A DNA stretch of 64,000 nucleotides from Nosema muscidifuracis (Eukaryota; Microsporidia; Nosematidae): NCBI GenBank assembly GCA_028335825.1, contig JAIOKI010000017.1, positions 124,001 through 188,000 of the forward strand, in the 5' to 3' direction. Numbering within the stretch: the stretch's first letter is position 1; each line of letters opens with the position of its first letter. The notes under the pieces are model-generated. The model was given only the letters and a program-made list of their open reading frames with translations, had not been told where the DNA came from and did not search any database. The position numbers and the translations under genes are program-made. Below, piece by piece: positions 28,765 to 39,659 of this stretch.

Positions 28765-29409
28765 ATGAAGAACTGTAATATGGTGAAAAGAACATGGGCA
28801 GTTTCTAATTTGTTTTTTGTTACTAATTACTCAATCTACCTTCTATTATATATAATCAAGATACCTATATATCCATTTCCACATATTCTTAATATAATAA
28901 GCTTGATAATATCATATTCAACATCTTTAACAAAGTGTTTGGATAATTTAGGTGGAATATTTGATCAACCTAATTTCTATTGTATACTTGTATTTATTAC
29001 ATTACCAAGAAATATTCTTCTTCTTCCTTTCTATTTCCTTTCTTTATACCACCTTACAAGTTTTATTTTATCTAATAAGTCATCCTTTGAAAAATACTGG
29101 ATTTATGGTTTTTGTAGAAGTCTTAGTAATATACATGTGGTATTGGGTAGATGTGCTTTAATGACAGAGGTAGCATGCTGTGTTCTTAGTCTTTTTATGT
29201 TTATTACTAAATATGGATCACTTGGTACATTTGTTGCTTATTGTGTTATGATAAGACAGCAATATTACAATAATCCAAATATGCGAAGTGTTTTGAGTGA
29301 ATTAAGAATAAGAACTGATGAAATGATGAAATATATGCCAGTGAATATACAGAAGTATTATGTTAGTGGAAGAGATTACTTGATATATACTCATAAGAAA
29401 TCTGAATAA
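28765..29409 (+). CDS. TMEM33/Pom33-like membrane protein
   Basis: A 214-residue protein with about four to five hydrophobic segments between residues 12 and 165, then a soluble C-terminal helix region. The C-terminal NPNMRSVLSELRIRTDEMM resembles the conserved end of the TMEM33/Pom33/Tts1 family (RNPYTR-x-LF-x-ELR). These proteins sit in ER tubules and the nuclear envelope and help shape them or position nuclear pores. CCC at 28760-28762 precedes the ATG. The assignment rests on the C-terminal motif plus topology. Confidence 0.55.
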   Translation: MKNCNMVKRTWAVSNLFFVTNYSIYLLLYIIKIPIYPFPHILNIISLIISYSTSLTKCLDNLGGIFDQPNFYCILVFITLPRNILLLPFYFLSLYHLTSFILSNKSSFEKYWIYGFCRSLSNIHVVLGRCALMTEVACCVLSLFMFITKYGSLGTFVAYCVMIRQQYYNNPNMRSVLSELRIRTDEMMKYMPVNIQKYYVSGRDYLIYTHKKSE

Positions 29410-29414
29410 ATTCA

Positions 29415-29745
29415 TTTTGCATTACTTTATAGGTATTTTAAAATATATAATAATTTTTAGTATGTTAAAATATTTTGAATTATATATTAATTTAAAGGTA
29501 TGTGAATATTTTGAAGTACATGTAATTTATAGATATGTGAATATTTTTTGAAGTACATAATAATTAATAGGTATTTTAAAATATATAATAATTTATAGGT
29601 GTGAATATTTTGAATTACATAATAATTTATAGGTATGTGAGTATTTTGAAGTACATAATAATTAATAGGTGTGAATATTTTTTGAATTACATAATAATTT
29701 ATAGGTATGTAAATATTTTTTGAATTACATGTAATTTCACTCAAT
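29415..29745. repeat. Degenerate tandem repeat, about 45-60 bp
   Basis: Repeated TATAGGTATGTGAATATTTT, TTGAAGTACATAATAATTAA and TTGAATTACATAATAATTTA motifs, six to eight imperfect copies, fill the first half of the spacer after the TMEM33-like gene. The remainder to 30,118 is AT-rich without a gene. Confidence 0.85.
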
Positions 29746-30125
29746 ATATTTTCTTATAAAAAAAGTCTTGTCTATGCTATAAATTTATGCTCTCCTTATT
29801 TAATGAGAAATTCATGCAATAATGACGTTATAAAATATTTTTAATTTTAAATTTGTTTTAAAATATCTACAAATTACTTGTTTTTATGCATTTATTTTTT
29901 TTAAAAAACTATTTAAGAAAATTATCCATAATAAAAAATATATTTTTTCAACTATAAGATGAGAGACACATGTATGATTCTAAACAGTTATAATGATTAA
30001 TATACATACTACTGGTTAGTATTCTTTCATATTGGCTATATTTTATCATAATATGATTCTATTTATCTATTAAGAAATTTTTTGAATTTTTTTTCTATTT
30101 AAATTTTTTTTTAAAATACCCCTCA

Positions 30126-31532
30126 ATGTCGGTAGTCGAGAAGAAACAATTAAACGTTTGTTTTATAGGACACGTAGATAGTGGAAAGAGTACTTGTGTA
30201 GGTAACTTTGCTGTTCTTATGGAAGCCATTGATAAGAGAGTCATGGAGAAGTATGAGAAGGAAGCTGCTGAAAATAACAAGTCTACCTTTTCTTTTGCTT
30301 ATGTTTGTGATAATACTGCTGCTGAAAAAGAAAGAGGTATTACTATTCAAACTACTTTAATTCAAATTCCTACTAAGAAGTTCAAGCTTAATGTATTAGA
30401 TTGTCCTGGACATAGAGATTTCATTAAGAATATGGTAACTGGTGCTGCTCAAGCTGATGTAGGTGTAGTTATTGTACCAGCTTCTGGTTTTGAAGCTTGT
30501 GTAGGTGAAGGTGGTATTCTTAAAGCTCATATCACTATCTCTGCTGTTCTTGGATGCTCTAAATTGATTGTCTGTGTTAATAAGATGGATGAAGTTGAAG
30601 AAAGTAGAAGAGAAGCCAGATTCAATGAAATTAAGAGTGAAATGTTGAGAATTGCCAAACTTTATCACAGTGATAAGAACCCAATCATTATCCCAATTTC
30701 TGCATGGAAGGGATACAACTTAGTTGAAGATGATAAGAAGTGTGAGAAATTCACATGGTTTAGTGGATGGGTAGATCCAAAGACTAAGACTGTCATCAAA
30801 ACTTTGGAAGCTGCTTTAGATTTCCAGGAAGAACCACCAAGAATGAATGATAAGCCATTGAGAATGCCAATCGTACAGAAACACAAGATTTCTGGAATTG
30901 GATTCGTATACACTGGACGTATCGATACAGGATTTGCTATACCAAATATGCCAGTTTCTATTGAGCCAGCTGGTGTAGTTACTGAAATTAAAACTCTTGA
31001 AATTCACAGAGAAGCTAAACAGAAGGTTATGTGTGGAGAAAATTGTGGAGTAGCTTTTAAGAATGCCACTAAGGGAGATTTTAATCAAGTCAAACCAGGT
31101 AATGTTATTTCTGATGCTAAGAATAAGCCAGTTAAGTTATTTAAAGGATGTATTGCTAAGATTGTTGTAGTAGATAAGCCAACTGGTTTAGCTGCTGGTT
31201 ACACACCAACATTAGATTTGGGAATTATGCACGTACCAGTTAAAGTACAATACTTACTTAAAAAGAAGGGACCAAAGGATGCTGCTTTAGTTGATAATCC
31301 TGAAAGAATTGAACAAGGAGATAATGCTATGGTAGTTTTAGTTCCACAGAAGTCTTGTGTAATGGAGACTGCTGCTGAATTCCCATCATTAGGAAGATTT
31401 GCTTTAAGAGATTCTAACAGAATTGTCTGTATTGGAAGTATCACTGCTTTATGCTCAGATGAAGAACTTAGCGAAAAGTATGGAGTCAAGATTGAGAAGA
31501 AGGCTACTGAGACCAAAAAAGGAAGAAAATAA
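30126..31532 (+). CDS. TEF1: Translation elongation factor eEF1A
   Basis: A 468-residue GTPase that delivers aminoacyl-tRNA to the ribosome. P-loop GHVDSGKST at residues 15-23, switch II DCPGHRDFIKNM, NKMD for guanine specificity, and SAWKG follow in order, with beta-barrel domains II and III after them. Length matches the family (about 460). CCCC at 30119-30122 precedes the ATG. The gene is visibly richer in C and G at third positions than its neighbours (GGTGCTGCT, ACTAAGAAG), fitting very high expression. Confidence 0.98.
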   Translation: MSVVEKKQLNVCFIGHVDSGKSTCVGNFAVLMEAIDKRVMEKYEKEAAENNKSTFSFAYVCDNTAAEKERGITIQTTLIQIPTKKFKLNVLDCPGHRDFIKNMVTGAAQADVGVVIVPASGFEACVGEGGILKAHITISAVLGCSKLIVCVNKMDEVEESRREARFNEIKSEMLRIAKLYHSDKNPIIIPISAWKGYNLVEDDKKCEKFTWFSGWVDPKTKTVIKTLEAALDFQEEPPRMNDKPLRMPIVQKHKISGIGFVYTGRIDTGFAIPNMPVSIEPAGVVTEIKTLEIHREAKQKVMCGENCGVAFKNATKGDFNQVKPGNVISDAKNKPVKLFKGCIAKIVVVDKPTGLAAGYTPTLDLGIMHVPVKVQYLLKKKGPKDAALVDNPERIEQGDNAMVVLVPQKSCVMETAAEFPSLGRFALRDSNRIVCIGSITALCSDEELSEKYGVKIEKKATETKKGRK

Positions 31533-32226
31533 ATCTTTAGTTTAATTTATTAGTTTTATTATGTATTTTTTCGTAATATGTGTTGATATTTAATCAAGAT
31601 CTTGAATTTTGGTAGTATTAGATTCTTTTACAATATTGTTTTTATGACATTTTATTAGTTTTTTTAGCTCTAAAAACATTTAAAATTTTTATTTATATCG
31701 AATAGCTTATCATAAAATAACAGATTACTTTGATCAAAATAATTTATATTTTTGTTATTAAAATCTACAATGATAGCTGTCAAATATATCAAAATATATA
31801 ATATTGATTTATTTGACAAATATAATACACATTGAGTGATTGAAAGAATTAAATTATCAAATTAATTTAAGGTTGTATTATCATTATATTTTTACAATTA
31901 AGTTATATCTATAAATATTTTAAGGTTATATCTATAAATAAATTAAGGTTATATTATCATTAAATTTTTACAATTAATTTATATTCACAAATTAATTTAA
32001 GGTTATATTAATAATTTAATTTGAGGTTGTATTATCATTATATTTTTACAATTAAGTTATATCTATAAATATTTTAAGGTTGTATTTATAAATATTTTAA
32101 GGTTATATTAATTATTTATTATTAAGTTATATCTATAAATAAATTAAGGTTATATTAATAATTTATTTATAAGTTATTAATTAATTTAAGATTATATTTT
32201 TAATTATAGTATTCTATAGAATTTAT
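31533..32226. repeat. Spacer with dispersed short direct repeats
   Basis: From about 31,860 to 32,190 the motifs AAGGTTATATTA, TTTTTACAATTAAGTTATAT and CTATAAATATTTTAAGG recur many times. No gene is present between the converging eEF1A and Ktr genes. Confidence 0.75.
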
Positions 32227-33201
32227 TTAATAAGAAGATAATACATCACTAAGCCAATATTTTAGACAGGATACATCAGTATAATCTATTGAATTTTTTG
32301 GATCACAATTACAATCTGCTTGTCTAGAAGGTGAAGAAGGACAATGATTATATGGAGGATGTTCATATCCAATATCCTCAAAAAAATGTATTCTAGATTT
32401 ATCTATAAACAATGAAAGAGCTAATGTATGAACAGGTGCATCCCCCCATCTTTCATAAAAGAATCCACCTGATTTATCTAACCAATTAAAATAATCTAAA
32501 TAAATTTGTGATCTCCAGAAATCGAAACTAGCTATCTCAAAATTAGACCAGAAATGACATCCATTATATCCCATATTCTTATTTAGAATAAATTTATTAA
32601 TTAATGGATTACCTATTAAAGATTTAGATTCTAATATAAAATTTATAGTCTCTTCGTATAATGAAGAAATAGTTTCCATAAATTCTCTCATAGTTATTAC
32701 GAATGAATAATCTTTATTGTTAGTTCTAAGAAATTCGAATGGATCAAAATTTATCTTACATAGAAATTTAACATGAGGTTCAATACGCCAATAATATCTA
32801 TATTTCATTACCAAAGGATTTCTAAAAAAATATCCAGAAAAGAATCTACACATTTTTCTATAAGATAAAGATTCAGCATAAACTATATTAGCTGCTTTTA
32901 AAATATTCATATTAGTATAAACTTTTTTCATATTAATAAATTTAGGTACACCAAATTCTTCTTTAGAAACTTTACCAAATTCAACTGTAGTAGATATAAC
33001 TTTTTTTATAGTTTCTTTAAATTGACTTGTAAATTCTTCATCATTTAACATTACATAAGGATATCTAAATTTCTTATTAAACATTTCTTCAAAATTAGCT
33101 AATGTTTTACTAATAGGTTCTAATTCAGAATTTTTACATAAGATAAATATTACTGCATTTTCTTTAGCGTATGTTAAAACTAAATAAATAAAAGTTATCA
33201 T
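32227..33201 (-). CDS. Alpha-1,2-mannosyltransferase, Kre2/Mnt1/Ktr family (GT15)
   Basis: A 324-residue GDP-mannose-dependent mannosyltransferase. A short N-terminal hydrophobic stretch (residues 1-12) may act as signal anchor, and NAVIFILCKNSEL opens the catalytic domain. Family motifs are the FRYPYVMLND segment, YRYYWRIEPHVKF with the Glu of the active site, and the SNFEIASFDFWRS ... FYERWGDAPVHTLAL block with the catalytic Glu. It adds alpha-1,2 mannose to O-linked glycans in the secretory path. Microsporidia keep O-mannosylation but not N-glycosylation, which fits DPM1 being present nearby. It is shorter than the yeast enzymes (about 400) because the stem is trimmed. No CCC motif at the start. 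Confidence 0.92.
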   Translation of the reverse strand: MITFIYLVLTYAKENAVIFILCKNSELEPISKTLANFEEMFNKKFRYPYVMLNDEEFTSQFKETIKKVISTTVEFGKVSKEEFGVPKFINMKKVYTNMNILKAANIVYAESLSYRKMCRFFSGYFFRNPLVMKYRYYWRIEPHVKFLCKINFDPFEFLRTNNKDYSFVITMREFMETISSLYEETINFILESKSLIGNPLINKFILNKNMGYNGCHFWSNFEIASFDFWRSQIYLDYFNWLDKSGGFFYERWGDAPVHTLALSLFIDKSRIHFFEDIGYEHPPYNHCPSSPSRQADCNCDPKNSIDYTDVSCLKYWLSDVLSSY

Positions 33202-33604
33202 ATGTTTTTAATAAAAAAAATTATATAAATAGTTTTAAATGTCATATAATTATTTGTTTATATCAGAATATATACATAAATAAATTAAAAATTTAATAAA
33301 AAAATCAACTTAAATTAATTATTAAGTTTGGTTTGATCAAATTAATGAAACTACTAAATATACAAAATATAAATATTGTATTATTTAGTTTGTTATAATC
33401 TATATAAGATTTATAATTGTTATAATATTATTTAATATATATTAGATTTATAATTATTATTATATTATTTTTGTTATATAAGATTTATAATATTTTTGTT
33501 AAATAATTTTATAGATTATTTTTGTTATAATATTATTTAATATATATTAGATTTATAATATTATTTTTGTTATAATATTTTGTTTGTTATAATATTTTTA
33601 CATT
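33202..33604. other. AT-rich spacer with short repeats
   Basis: TTATAATATTATTTAATATA and TATTAGATTTATAAT motifs recur from about 33,395 to 33,600. No gene seen. Confidence 0.6.
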
Positions 33605-34426
33605 TTAAACTATCTTAGATTCTAAAAAAATATCTAAATTAAATTCTTTAGAATTAAATAATCCTTCAATCTCAATTTTTAAATTATTCTTTTTCATAAA
33701 ATTTAAGTCCTTATTAAATCTTTGTTTCATTAACATTCTTTCAATTTTTCTTATATCAAATTCTGATAATTTAATATAACTTGATCGATCTATCAATTCT
33801 ACATCTTCTAAACAAACTCCTATTCTTTTTAAATTGGGATACTTAGAATAAATTTCTAGTCCATACGGATCAAAATCAAATAATCCATATATTTTAATAT
33901 TATTAAGATTCTTTACTAAAGATATTGTATTCTCACATGGATATCCCTTACCACATACAAATAGAATATCATTTCTTGTATAAGATCTTACTATTTTACT
34001 AAATATTGTATCTTTTTCAATAACAACACATTTTTTATAATCACATTTAACTTTATCAATAGTACTCATATCAGGTATTAATGATGTACCCTTTTCATTC
34101 TGATAAATAATCTTATTATTACGATAGAATGTTAGAAAACCATTAAATATTCCTTTAAGAGTGGTTGATATTAATAAATCTGATTTGGATACTTCAAGAA
34201 TAGAGCAAGTTTCTTTAATTAATTTATCTACATTTCTCTGTGTTTTAAATATCTGTACTGAATTATAATAAATCTCACGTTTATTTTTATTAATATTAAG
34301 TGATAAACTTTGATGGACTTGTTCATAAAATTTAATCTTTTGGAGAATGTTAGGTTGTTTTTTTATAGATTTTAAGGTTTTTATAACGAGCTCTTCTAAT
34401 TTCTTTTTTATTGTATCTACTTTCAT
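33605..34426 (-). CDS. SPO11: Spo11 / topoisomerase VI subunit A-type transesterase
   Basis: A 273-residue Spo11 homologue, which cuts DNA to start meiotic recombination. The 5Y-CAP domain carries REIYYNS with the catalytic Tyr at residue 54. The Toprim domain shows the metal-binding Glu in VVIEKD (residue 137) and DFD in GLFDFDPYG (residues 184 and 186). FVCGKGYPCENT is also typical. All catalytic residues are therefore present. Shorter than yeast Spo11 (398) mainly at the N-terminus. There is no CCC before this ATG. Its presence suggests that this lineage has, or recently had, meiosis. Confidence 0.92.
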   Translation of the reverse strand: MKVDTIKKKLEELVIKTLKSIKKQPNILQKIKFYEQVHQSLSLNINKNKREIYYNSVQIFKTQRNVDKLIKETCSILEVSKSDLLISTTLKGIFNGFLTFYRNNKIIYQNEKGTSLIPDMSTIDKVKCDYKKCVVIEKDTIFSKIVRSYTRNDILFVCGKGYPCENTISLVKNLNNIKIYGLFDFDPYGLEIYSKYPNLKRIGVCLEDVELIDRSSYIKLSEFDIRKIERMLMKQRFNKDLNFMKKNNLKIEIEGLFNSKEFNLDIFLESKIV

Positions 34427-34599
34427 TTATGCGCATAAAATAAATATTATATTTTTATAGTTCTTTATTTAAGAAAATTATTAATTTTTTTATTCTTAGA
34501 AATGCTACTTATTATAAGATAAAATTTTATATTAATCTTAATATTTTTCAAATTAATTGTTTATTATTTAATAGTTAGAAGTTTGTGGTATTTTTATTA

Positions 34600-34800
34600 A
34601 TTAAAATAAAGTTTAGTCTTTGTTAATTCAAATAAAGAATTTTAGTCTTTGTTAATTAGAATAATATTTTTTAATGTATTTATTAATTAAAATTATATTT
34701 TTTTATTGTATTTATTAATTAAAATTATATTTTTTTATTGTATTTATTAATTAAAATTATATTTTCTTATTGTATTTATTAATTAAAATAAAATCTCATT
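34600..34800. repeat. Tandem repeat, about 35 bp unit
   Basis: About five copies of TATTTATTAATTAAAATTAT followed by a T-run and ATTG. The copies between 34,670 and 34,785 are nearly identical. It lies in the spacer (34,427-34,975) upstream of ValRS; no gene seen there. Confidence 0.85.
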
Positions 34801-34975
34801 CTTAGAACTAAAAATCTTAAGCAAATATTCATAAATTAATAGAAAATTTATTTATCATAAAATGAATAATTAATTTAACAATATAAAAATTTATGAAATA
34901 ATTTGATTTTTGTTTAAAAATATTCTTTTTTTTCTGTTAAACATTTAACTTATTTTTTAAATAAATCACCCTTAA

Positions 34976-37630
34976 ATGGATAAAAAAGCAGCTAAAGAAG
35001 AAAAAAAGAAACAAAAACTTGAAAAATTTTTACAAAAGAAACTTAACACTACAACAATATCAAAAACTCCAAAGACTATTAAAAAGTCATCTTCATCAGG
35101 ATATGATCCATTACCAGTAGAAGCAAAATGGAATGATTTCTGGATAAATAATAATTTATTTAAACCTCAACCTAAAGATAAAAAATTTGTAATTAGTATG
35201 CCACCTCCAAATGTAACTGGAAGTTTACATATAGGTCATGCTATGATGGTAGCAATTCAAGATACAATTTGTAGATATAAACGTATGAAAGGATATGAAG
35301 TATTATATTTACCTGGTACAGATCATGCAGGTATAGCTACACAGACAGTTGTAATGAAACAATTAGAAAAAGAAAATAAAAAATGTAATAGGGAAGAATT
35401 TTTAGAAGAAACATGGAAATGGAAAGAAAAATATGGATCAAGAATTATGGAACAATTTAAAAGACTTGGTACTAGTGCTGATTTAAGTAGACAAAGATTT
35501 ACTATGGATAGTGATATGAATAAATCTGTTACAGAAGCTTTTTGTAGATTATATGAGAAAGGATTAATTTATAGAGATAATAAAATTGTAAATTAGTGTG
35601 CTAAATTACAAACTACACTTAGTGATATAGAAATTAATCATTTAAGTGTTTCACCAAATACTTTAATTAAAATTGATGAAAGAAATTATGAATTTGGTGT
35701 AATTTATGTATTCAAATATCCTGTAATATTTATAGATGAAAAATCTGAAATTAATGGATATCTTGAAGTAGGAACTACTAGACCAGAAACTATATTGGGA
35801 GATGTAGCTTTATGTGCTAATCCTAATGATAAAAGATATACTAAATATAAAAAAATTATTCCAATTAATCCACTTACTGATAAAAAACTTGAATTTGTAT
35901 TTGATGAAGGTGCTGATATGGAATTAGAAAGTGGTGTATTAAAAATTACACCTGCACATGATCCAATAGATTTTGATATAGGAAAAAAACATAAATTACA
36001 ACAGATTGTTATATTCGATAACGAAAATAAAATAACATGTGAAGGTGAATATAAAGGTTATTCAAGATTAGATGCTAGAGATCTCGTTATTAAAAAATTA
36101 AAAGAAAAAAATTTATTCATTGAAAAGAAACCTCATGAACAAATTTTACCAATTTGTTCAAGATCTAATGATCTTATAGAACCAATTATTAAAGAACAAT
36201 GGTGGTGTAATTGTTCAAGTATGGCTAAGAAGGCTATTGATATAGTTAAAAATAATAAAATTGAAATTCATCCAACTGAATCTAAAGAAGATTGGTATAG
36301 ATGGTTTGAAAATCCAAGAGATTGGTGCTTATCTAGACAATTATGGTGGGGACATAGAATACCAGCTTATAAATCACCAGATAATGACTGGTCAATAGGA
36401 AGAACAAAAAATGAAGCTTTAGAATCTTTTTATAAAAATAATCCTCATAGTAAAATTTATCCTGAATCTGATTGGATACAGGATGATGATGTATTAGATA
36501 CGTGGTTCTCTTCTGGTTTATGGCCTTTTGCTACATTAGGATGGCCTGAAAAAACTCAAGATTTTGATAATTATTTTCCAACTTCTTTATTAGAAACTGG
36601 TAAAGATATTTTGTTTTTTTGGGTAGGTCGTATGGTAATGTTATCTCTTGAATTAACTGAATCAGTACCATTTAAAGATATTTTATTACATGGAATTGTA
36701 CGTGATGCAAATGGAAGAAAAATGAGTAAAAGTCTTGGGAATGTTATTGATCCAATTCATGTAATTGATGGATCATCTTTAGAAAATTTAATAGAAGTTG
36801 CTAAATTAGGAAATTTATCTAATGATAAACTTAAAGCAGCAGAATCTGTTATAAGAAAAGATTTTCCTAACGGAATTGAGGCATGTGGAGCTGATGCATT
36901 AAGATTTACTTTATTGTCGTATGTCAATGGAATAAATGATATTAAACTTGATATTGAAAGAGTAAAAGGTAATAGAAAATTCTGTAACAAAATATGGAAC
37001 GCATCAATATTCGTTAAAAAAATTGTTGATGAATTTGTTGAGAAAAATCAAGAATTTCAGGATTATGAAAGTTTAATAGAAAAATTGGATGATAAATTAA
37101 GAAATGAAACAGATGATTTAATTGTCTGGTTAATTCAAAAGAGAGATAAAATGATTTCAGCTACTAATTCAAGTTTAAATGAATATAATTTTATGATTGC
37201 TACTCAATCTATTCATCAATTCTTCTTATATGATTTTTGTGATGTTTATATTGAAATAGTGAAAAAAGTCAAAAAAGAAATTTATATAAAAACATTATTT
37301 TCTGTTCTTGTTGATTGTTTGAAAATATTTAGTTCGTATATGCCTTTTATATCAGAAGAAGTTTATTCTAAATTCTTTAACAAAACTTTACTTAATGCAG
37401 AATTCCCTAAAGAAATAATCAACAAAAATTCTACGAATTTTGATATAGTTTTATGCAAAGTTAAGTCTATAAGAGCAGATATTGAAAAAAATAAAAGAAA
37501 CAAAATTTCAGTTATATTAGGAACAGAAGAAAATATTAAGGAATCTGATTTACAATTTATAAAATCACTTATTAATAATATAGAAGATATCAAGATGGGT
37601 GTCAAATCTGAGATTATTGATTTTAATTAA
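34976..37630 (+). CDS. VAS1: Valyl-tRNA synthetase, with one in-frame TAG
   Basis: One continuous frame of 884 codons for cytosolic ValRS, interrupted only by TAG at 35594-35596 (codon 207). The stop lies in RDNKIVN-stop-CAKLQTT, where the family has NWC: the codon expected is TGG (Trp), so one G-to-A change explains it. Before it are the basic N-terminal extension and the HIGH motif (SLHIGH, residues 83-88). After it come the editing domain ([10 protein letters not shown]), KMSKS (residues 582-586) and the anticodon-binding helices. The rest of the reading frame is intact, as in a gene under selection. ValRS is essential, so sequencing error, stop readthrough, or another intact copy must be considered. 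CCC at 34969-34971 marks the start. It ends 20 bases before the Arp4 start. Confidence 0.93.
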
Positions 37631-37650
37631 ATATTTTATTTTACCCTTTT

Positions 37651-38664
37651 ATGTTTGTTGCGAGTGATAATAGTACAGTTGTAGTTGATATTGGTACAGA
37701 AACTTTTAAGATTGGATACTCTAATATTGAATTTCCTCGTTCATTCGAATCTACAAAGAACTTTAAAAATAATTTCATATCACCAGTTTCCAAATCAGTG
37801 ATAAATAATTTAGAAGGTTATTTACAGATTTTAGATACTAAATTACCACCAGACACTTCTTACTTACTCATTTCAGAGAATACTTTTGAATCAGAAGAAA
37901 TTAAAGAAAAAATTTTAACTCATGTTATGGAAAAGAATTGTGCTTCTTCAGTATTATTTTCTAAAAGTGCTATACTTGATTCTTTTTCATATGGTAAATC
38001 TACTGCTATAGTTATATCTATAGGAGGTGGATCTACACAGATTTCATCAATAATAGATGGATATATAATAGAGAGAAGAAAAATAGATTTTGGTTGTTAT
38101 GATATTACACTCAAATTTTTAGACAAAATAGAGAAAAATAATGGATTTAATAATATGTGTATTGAAGATACTACTTTGGAATATTCTGAGAATCTAAAAA
38201 GTTTTAAAAAATTTGAGTATGCACGAAGTAAAAAAGAAGATTTTTATAAAAAGTGGGTGGAAATTCAAAAAAATTTTAATGAAGAATCTGTAAGTGATTT
38301 GAATATGAAAAGACAATTTGATAATTCTCATAAAAATATTTTAGAAATTGTTGATTACATTAAAGAAATTATTGATGGTAGTCCTTCTGATAAAAGATTA
38401 CATTTACTTAATAATATTTTGGTAAGTGGAGGTGGATCTTACATAGGAAGAATTGAAAAGGTAATAGAAAAAATGGTATTTGAAATATATAATGAAGAAA
38501 ATATATGTGTAATAAATAATCCTTCATGTTTTCATACCTATCTTGGTGGTGTTATTATGGGAAATATAGGAAGTTTTAAAAGTCTGAATATTGGTAGATT
38601 AGATTATAAAGAATATGGAACATCTATATTAAAAAGAAAAAATCAGTCGTGGTTGGGAAATTAA
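37651..38664 (+). CDS. ARP4: Actin-related protein 4 (Arp4/BAF53-like)
   Basis: A 337-residue actin-fold protein. The N-terminal VVVDIGTETFKIGYS is the phosphate-1 loop region, SIGGGSTQISSIIDG the phosphate-2 loop, and NNILVSGGGSYIGR the adenosine-binding segment. The phrase starting at the N-terminus (D-x-G-T-x-x-x-x-G-Y-S followed by FPRS) is close to Arp4, a shared subunit of INO80, SWR1 and NuA4 complexes and of SWI/SNF as BAF53. It lacks most of the long insertions of yeast Arp4. CCC at 37644-37646 lies before the ATG, only 20 bases after the ValRS stop on the same strand. Confidence 0.75.
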   Translation: MFVASDNSTVVVDIGTETFKIGYSNIEFPRSFESTKNFKNNFISPVSKSVINNLEGYLQILDTKLPPDTSYLLISENTFESEEIKEKILTHVMEKNCASSVLFSKSAILDSFSYGKSTAIVISIGGGSTQISSIIDGYIIERRKIDFGCYDITLKFLDKIEKNNGFNNMCIEDTTLEYSENLKSFKKFEYARSKKEDFYKKWVEIQKNFNEESVSDLNMKRQFDNSHKNILEIVDYIKEIIDGSPSDKRLHLLNNILVSGGGSYIGRIEKVIEKMVFEIYNEENICVINNPSCFHTYLGGVIMGNIGSFKSLNIGRLDYKEYGTSILKRKNQSWLGN

Positions 38665-38830
38665 ATTGTAAAAGTTTTTATTTAATGGTTGAGTGTATAA
38701 AATTATAAGGCATTCAGATTTGTTTATATTTATAAAAAATATGTAAGAGGTTTTTAATTCTACCTTACTATTTTATATTTTTCCAGCAAATATTGTTACG
38801 TCAAAAAACTTTCTTGTAATTTGTTTACCC

Positions 38831-39523
38831 ATGTATAATTTTATCATCCCAACATACAATGAGAAAGAAAATATTCTTACACTTATCAAACTTATTGAAT
38901 CTACAATGAAAGGTATAAAAAAAGATTTTAAAATTATTATAGTGGATGACGGAAGTCCGGATGGAACACACGATCTTGTGATGAAAAATAAACATGATTT
39001 TATTAAACTAATATACAGAACAGAAAAAAAAGGCCTGGGTTCAGCTTATAAGGCAGCACTTCAATATTGCAAATATCCATTTACATTTATACTAGATGCA
39101 GATTTATCACATGATCCACTCTATTGTCAAGACATGATACTAAAACAAAAAGAAAATAATAGTGATATCGTTATAGGATCAAGATATATAAAAAATGGTG
39201 GTGTTTATGGATGGTCATTATATAGGAAATTAGTGAGTAGAGGAGCAAACAACTTTGCATCTTTCTTTTTAAACTTAAAATCTACAGATTTAACTGGAAG
39301 TTTTCGATTGTATAAAACCCCGGTATTGATATTACTGTTAGATAAAGCACCTTCTCGTGGGTATTCAATACAAATGGAACTTCTATATCATGCTGAAAAA
39401 ATGAAATGTAGTATATCTGAATTACCTATCGTATTTTATGAACGAAGATACGGTGTATCTAAACTAAATAAGGGAGAAATTTTTAATTTTGTAAAATCTG
39501 TCTTCAGACTTTTTTTAACATAA
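38831..39523 (+). CDS. DPM1: Dolichol-phosphate mannosyltransferase
   Basis: A 230-residue GT2 enzyme that transfers mannose from GDP-mannose to dolichol phosphate at the ER, giving the mannose donor for O-mannosylation and GPI anchors. Motifs: IIPTYNEKENI at the start, VDDGSPDGTHD (residues 39-49), LDADLSHDP (about 93-101), GSRYIKNGGVYGW and the TDLTGSFRLY acceptor region. There is no C-terminal membrane helix, so it is the human/fission-yeast type that normally needs partner subunits. CCC at 38828-38830 abuts the ATG. It is the last host gene before the mobile-element and rDNA block. Confidence 0.95.
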   Translation: MYNFIIPTYNEKENILTLIKLIESTMKGIKKDFKIIIVDDGSPDGTHDLVMKNKHDFIKLIYRTEKKGLGSAYKAALQYCKYPFTFILDADLSHDPLYCQDMILKQKENNSDIVIGSRYIKNGGVYGWSLYRKLVSRGANNFASFFLNLKSTDLTGSFRLYKTPVLILLLDKAPSRGYSIQMELLYHAEKMKCSISELPIVFYERRYGVSKLNKGEIFNFVKSVFRLFLT

Positions 39524-39659
39524 AAAATAAAAGTTATTAATAATAATGAAAAAATAAAAATATTTATTGGAAAAAAAAAAAAATAAAATGATTTATTGAG
39601 ATAAGAGAGAAAAGCCACACAGCAAGTAAAAACTTCTACATCCAATATTTTGTGACACA

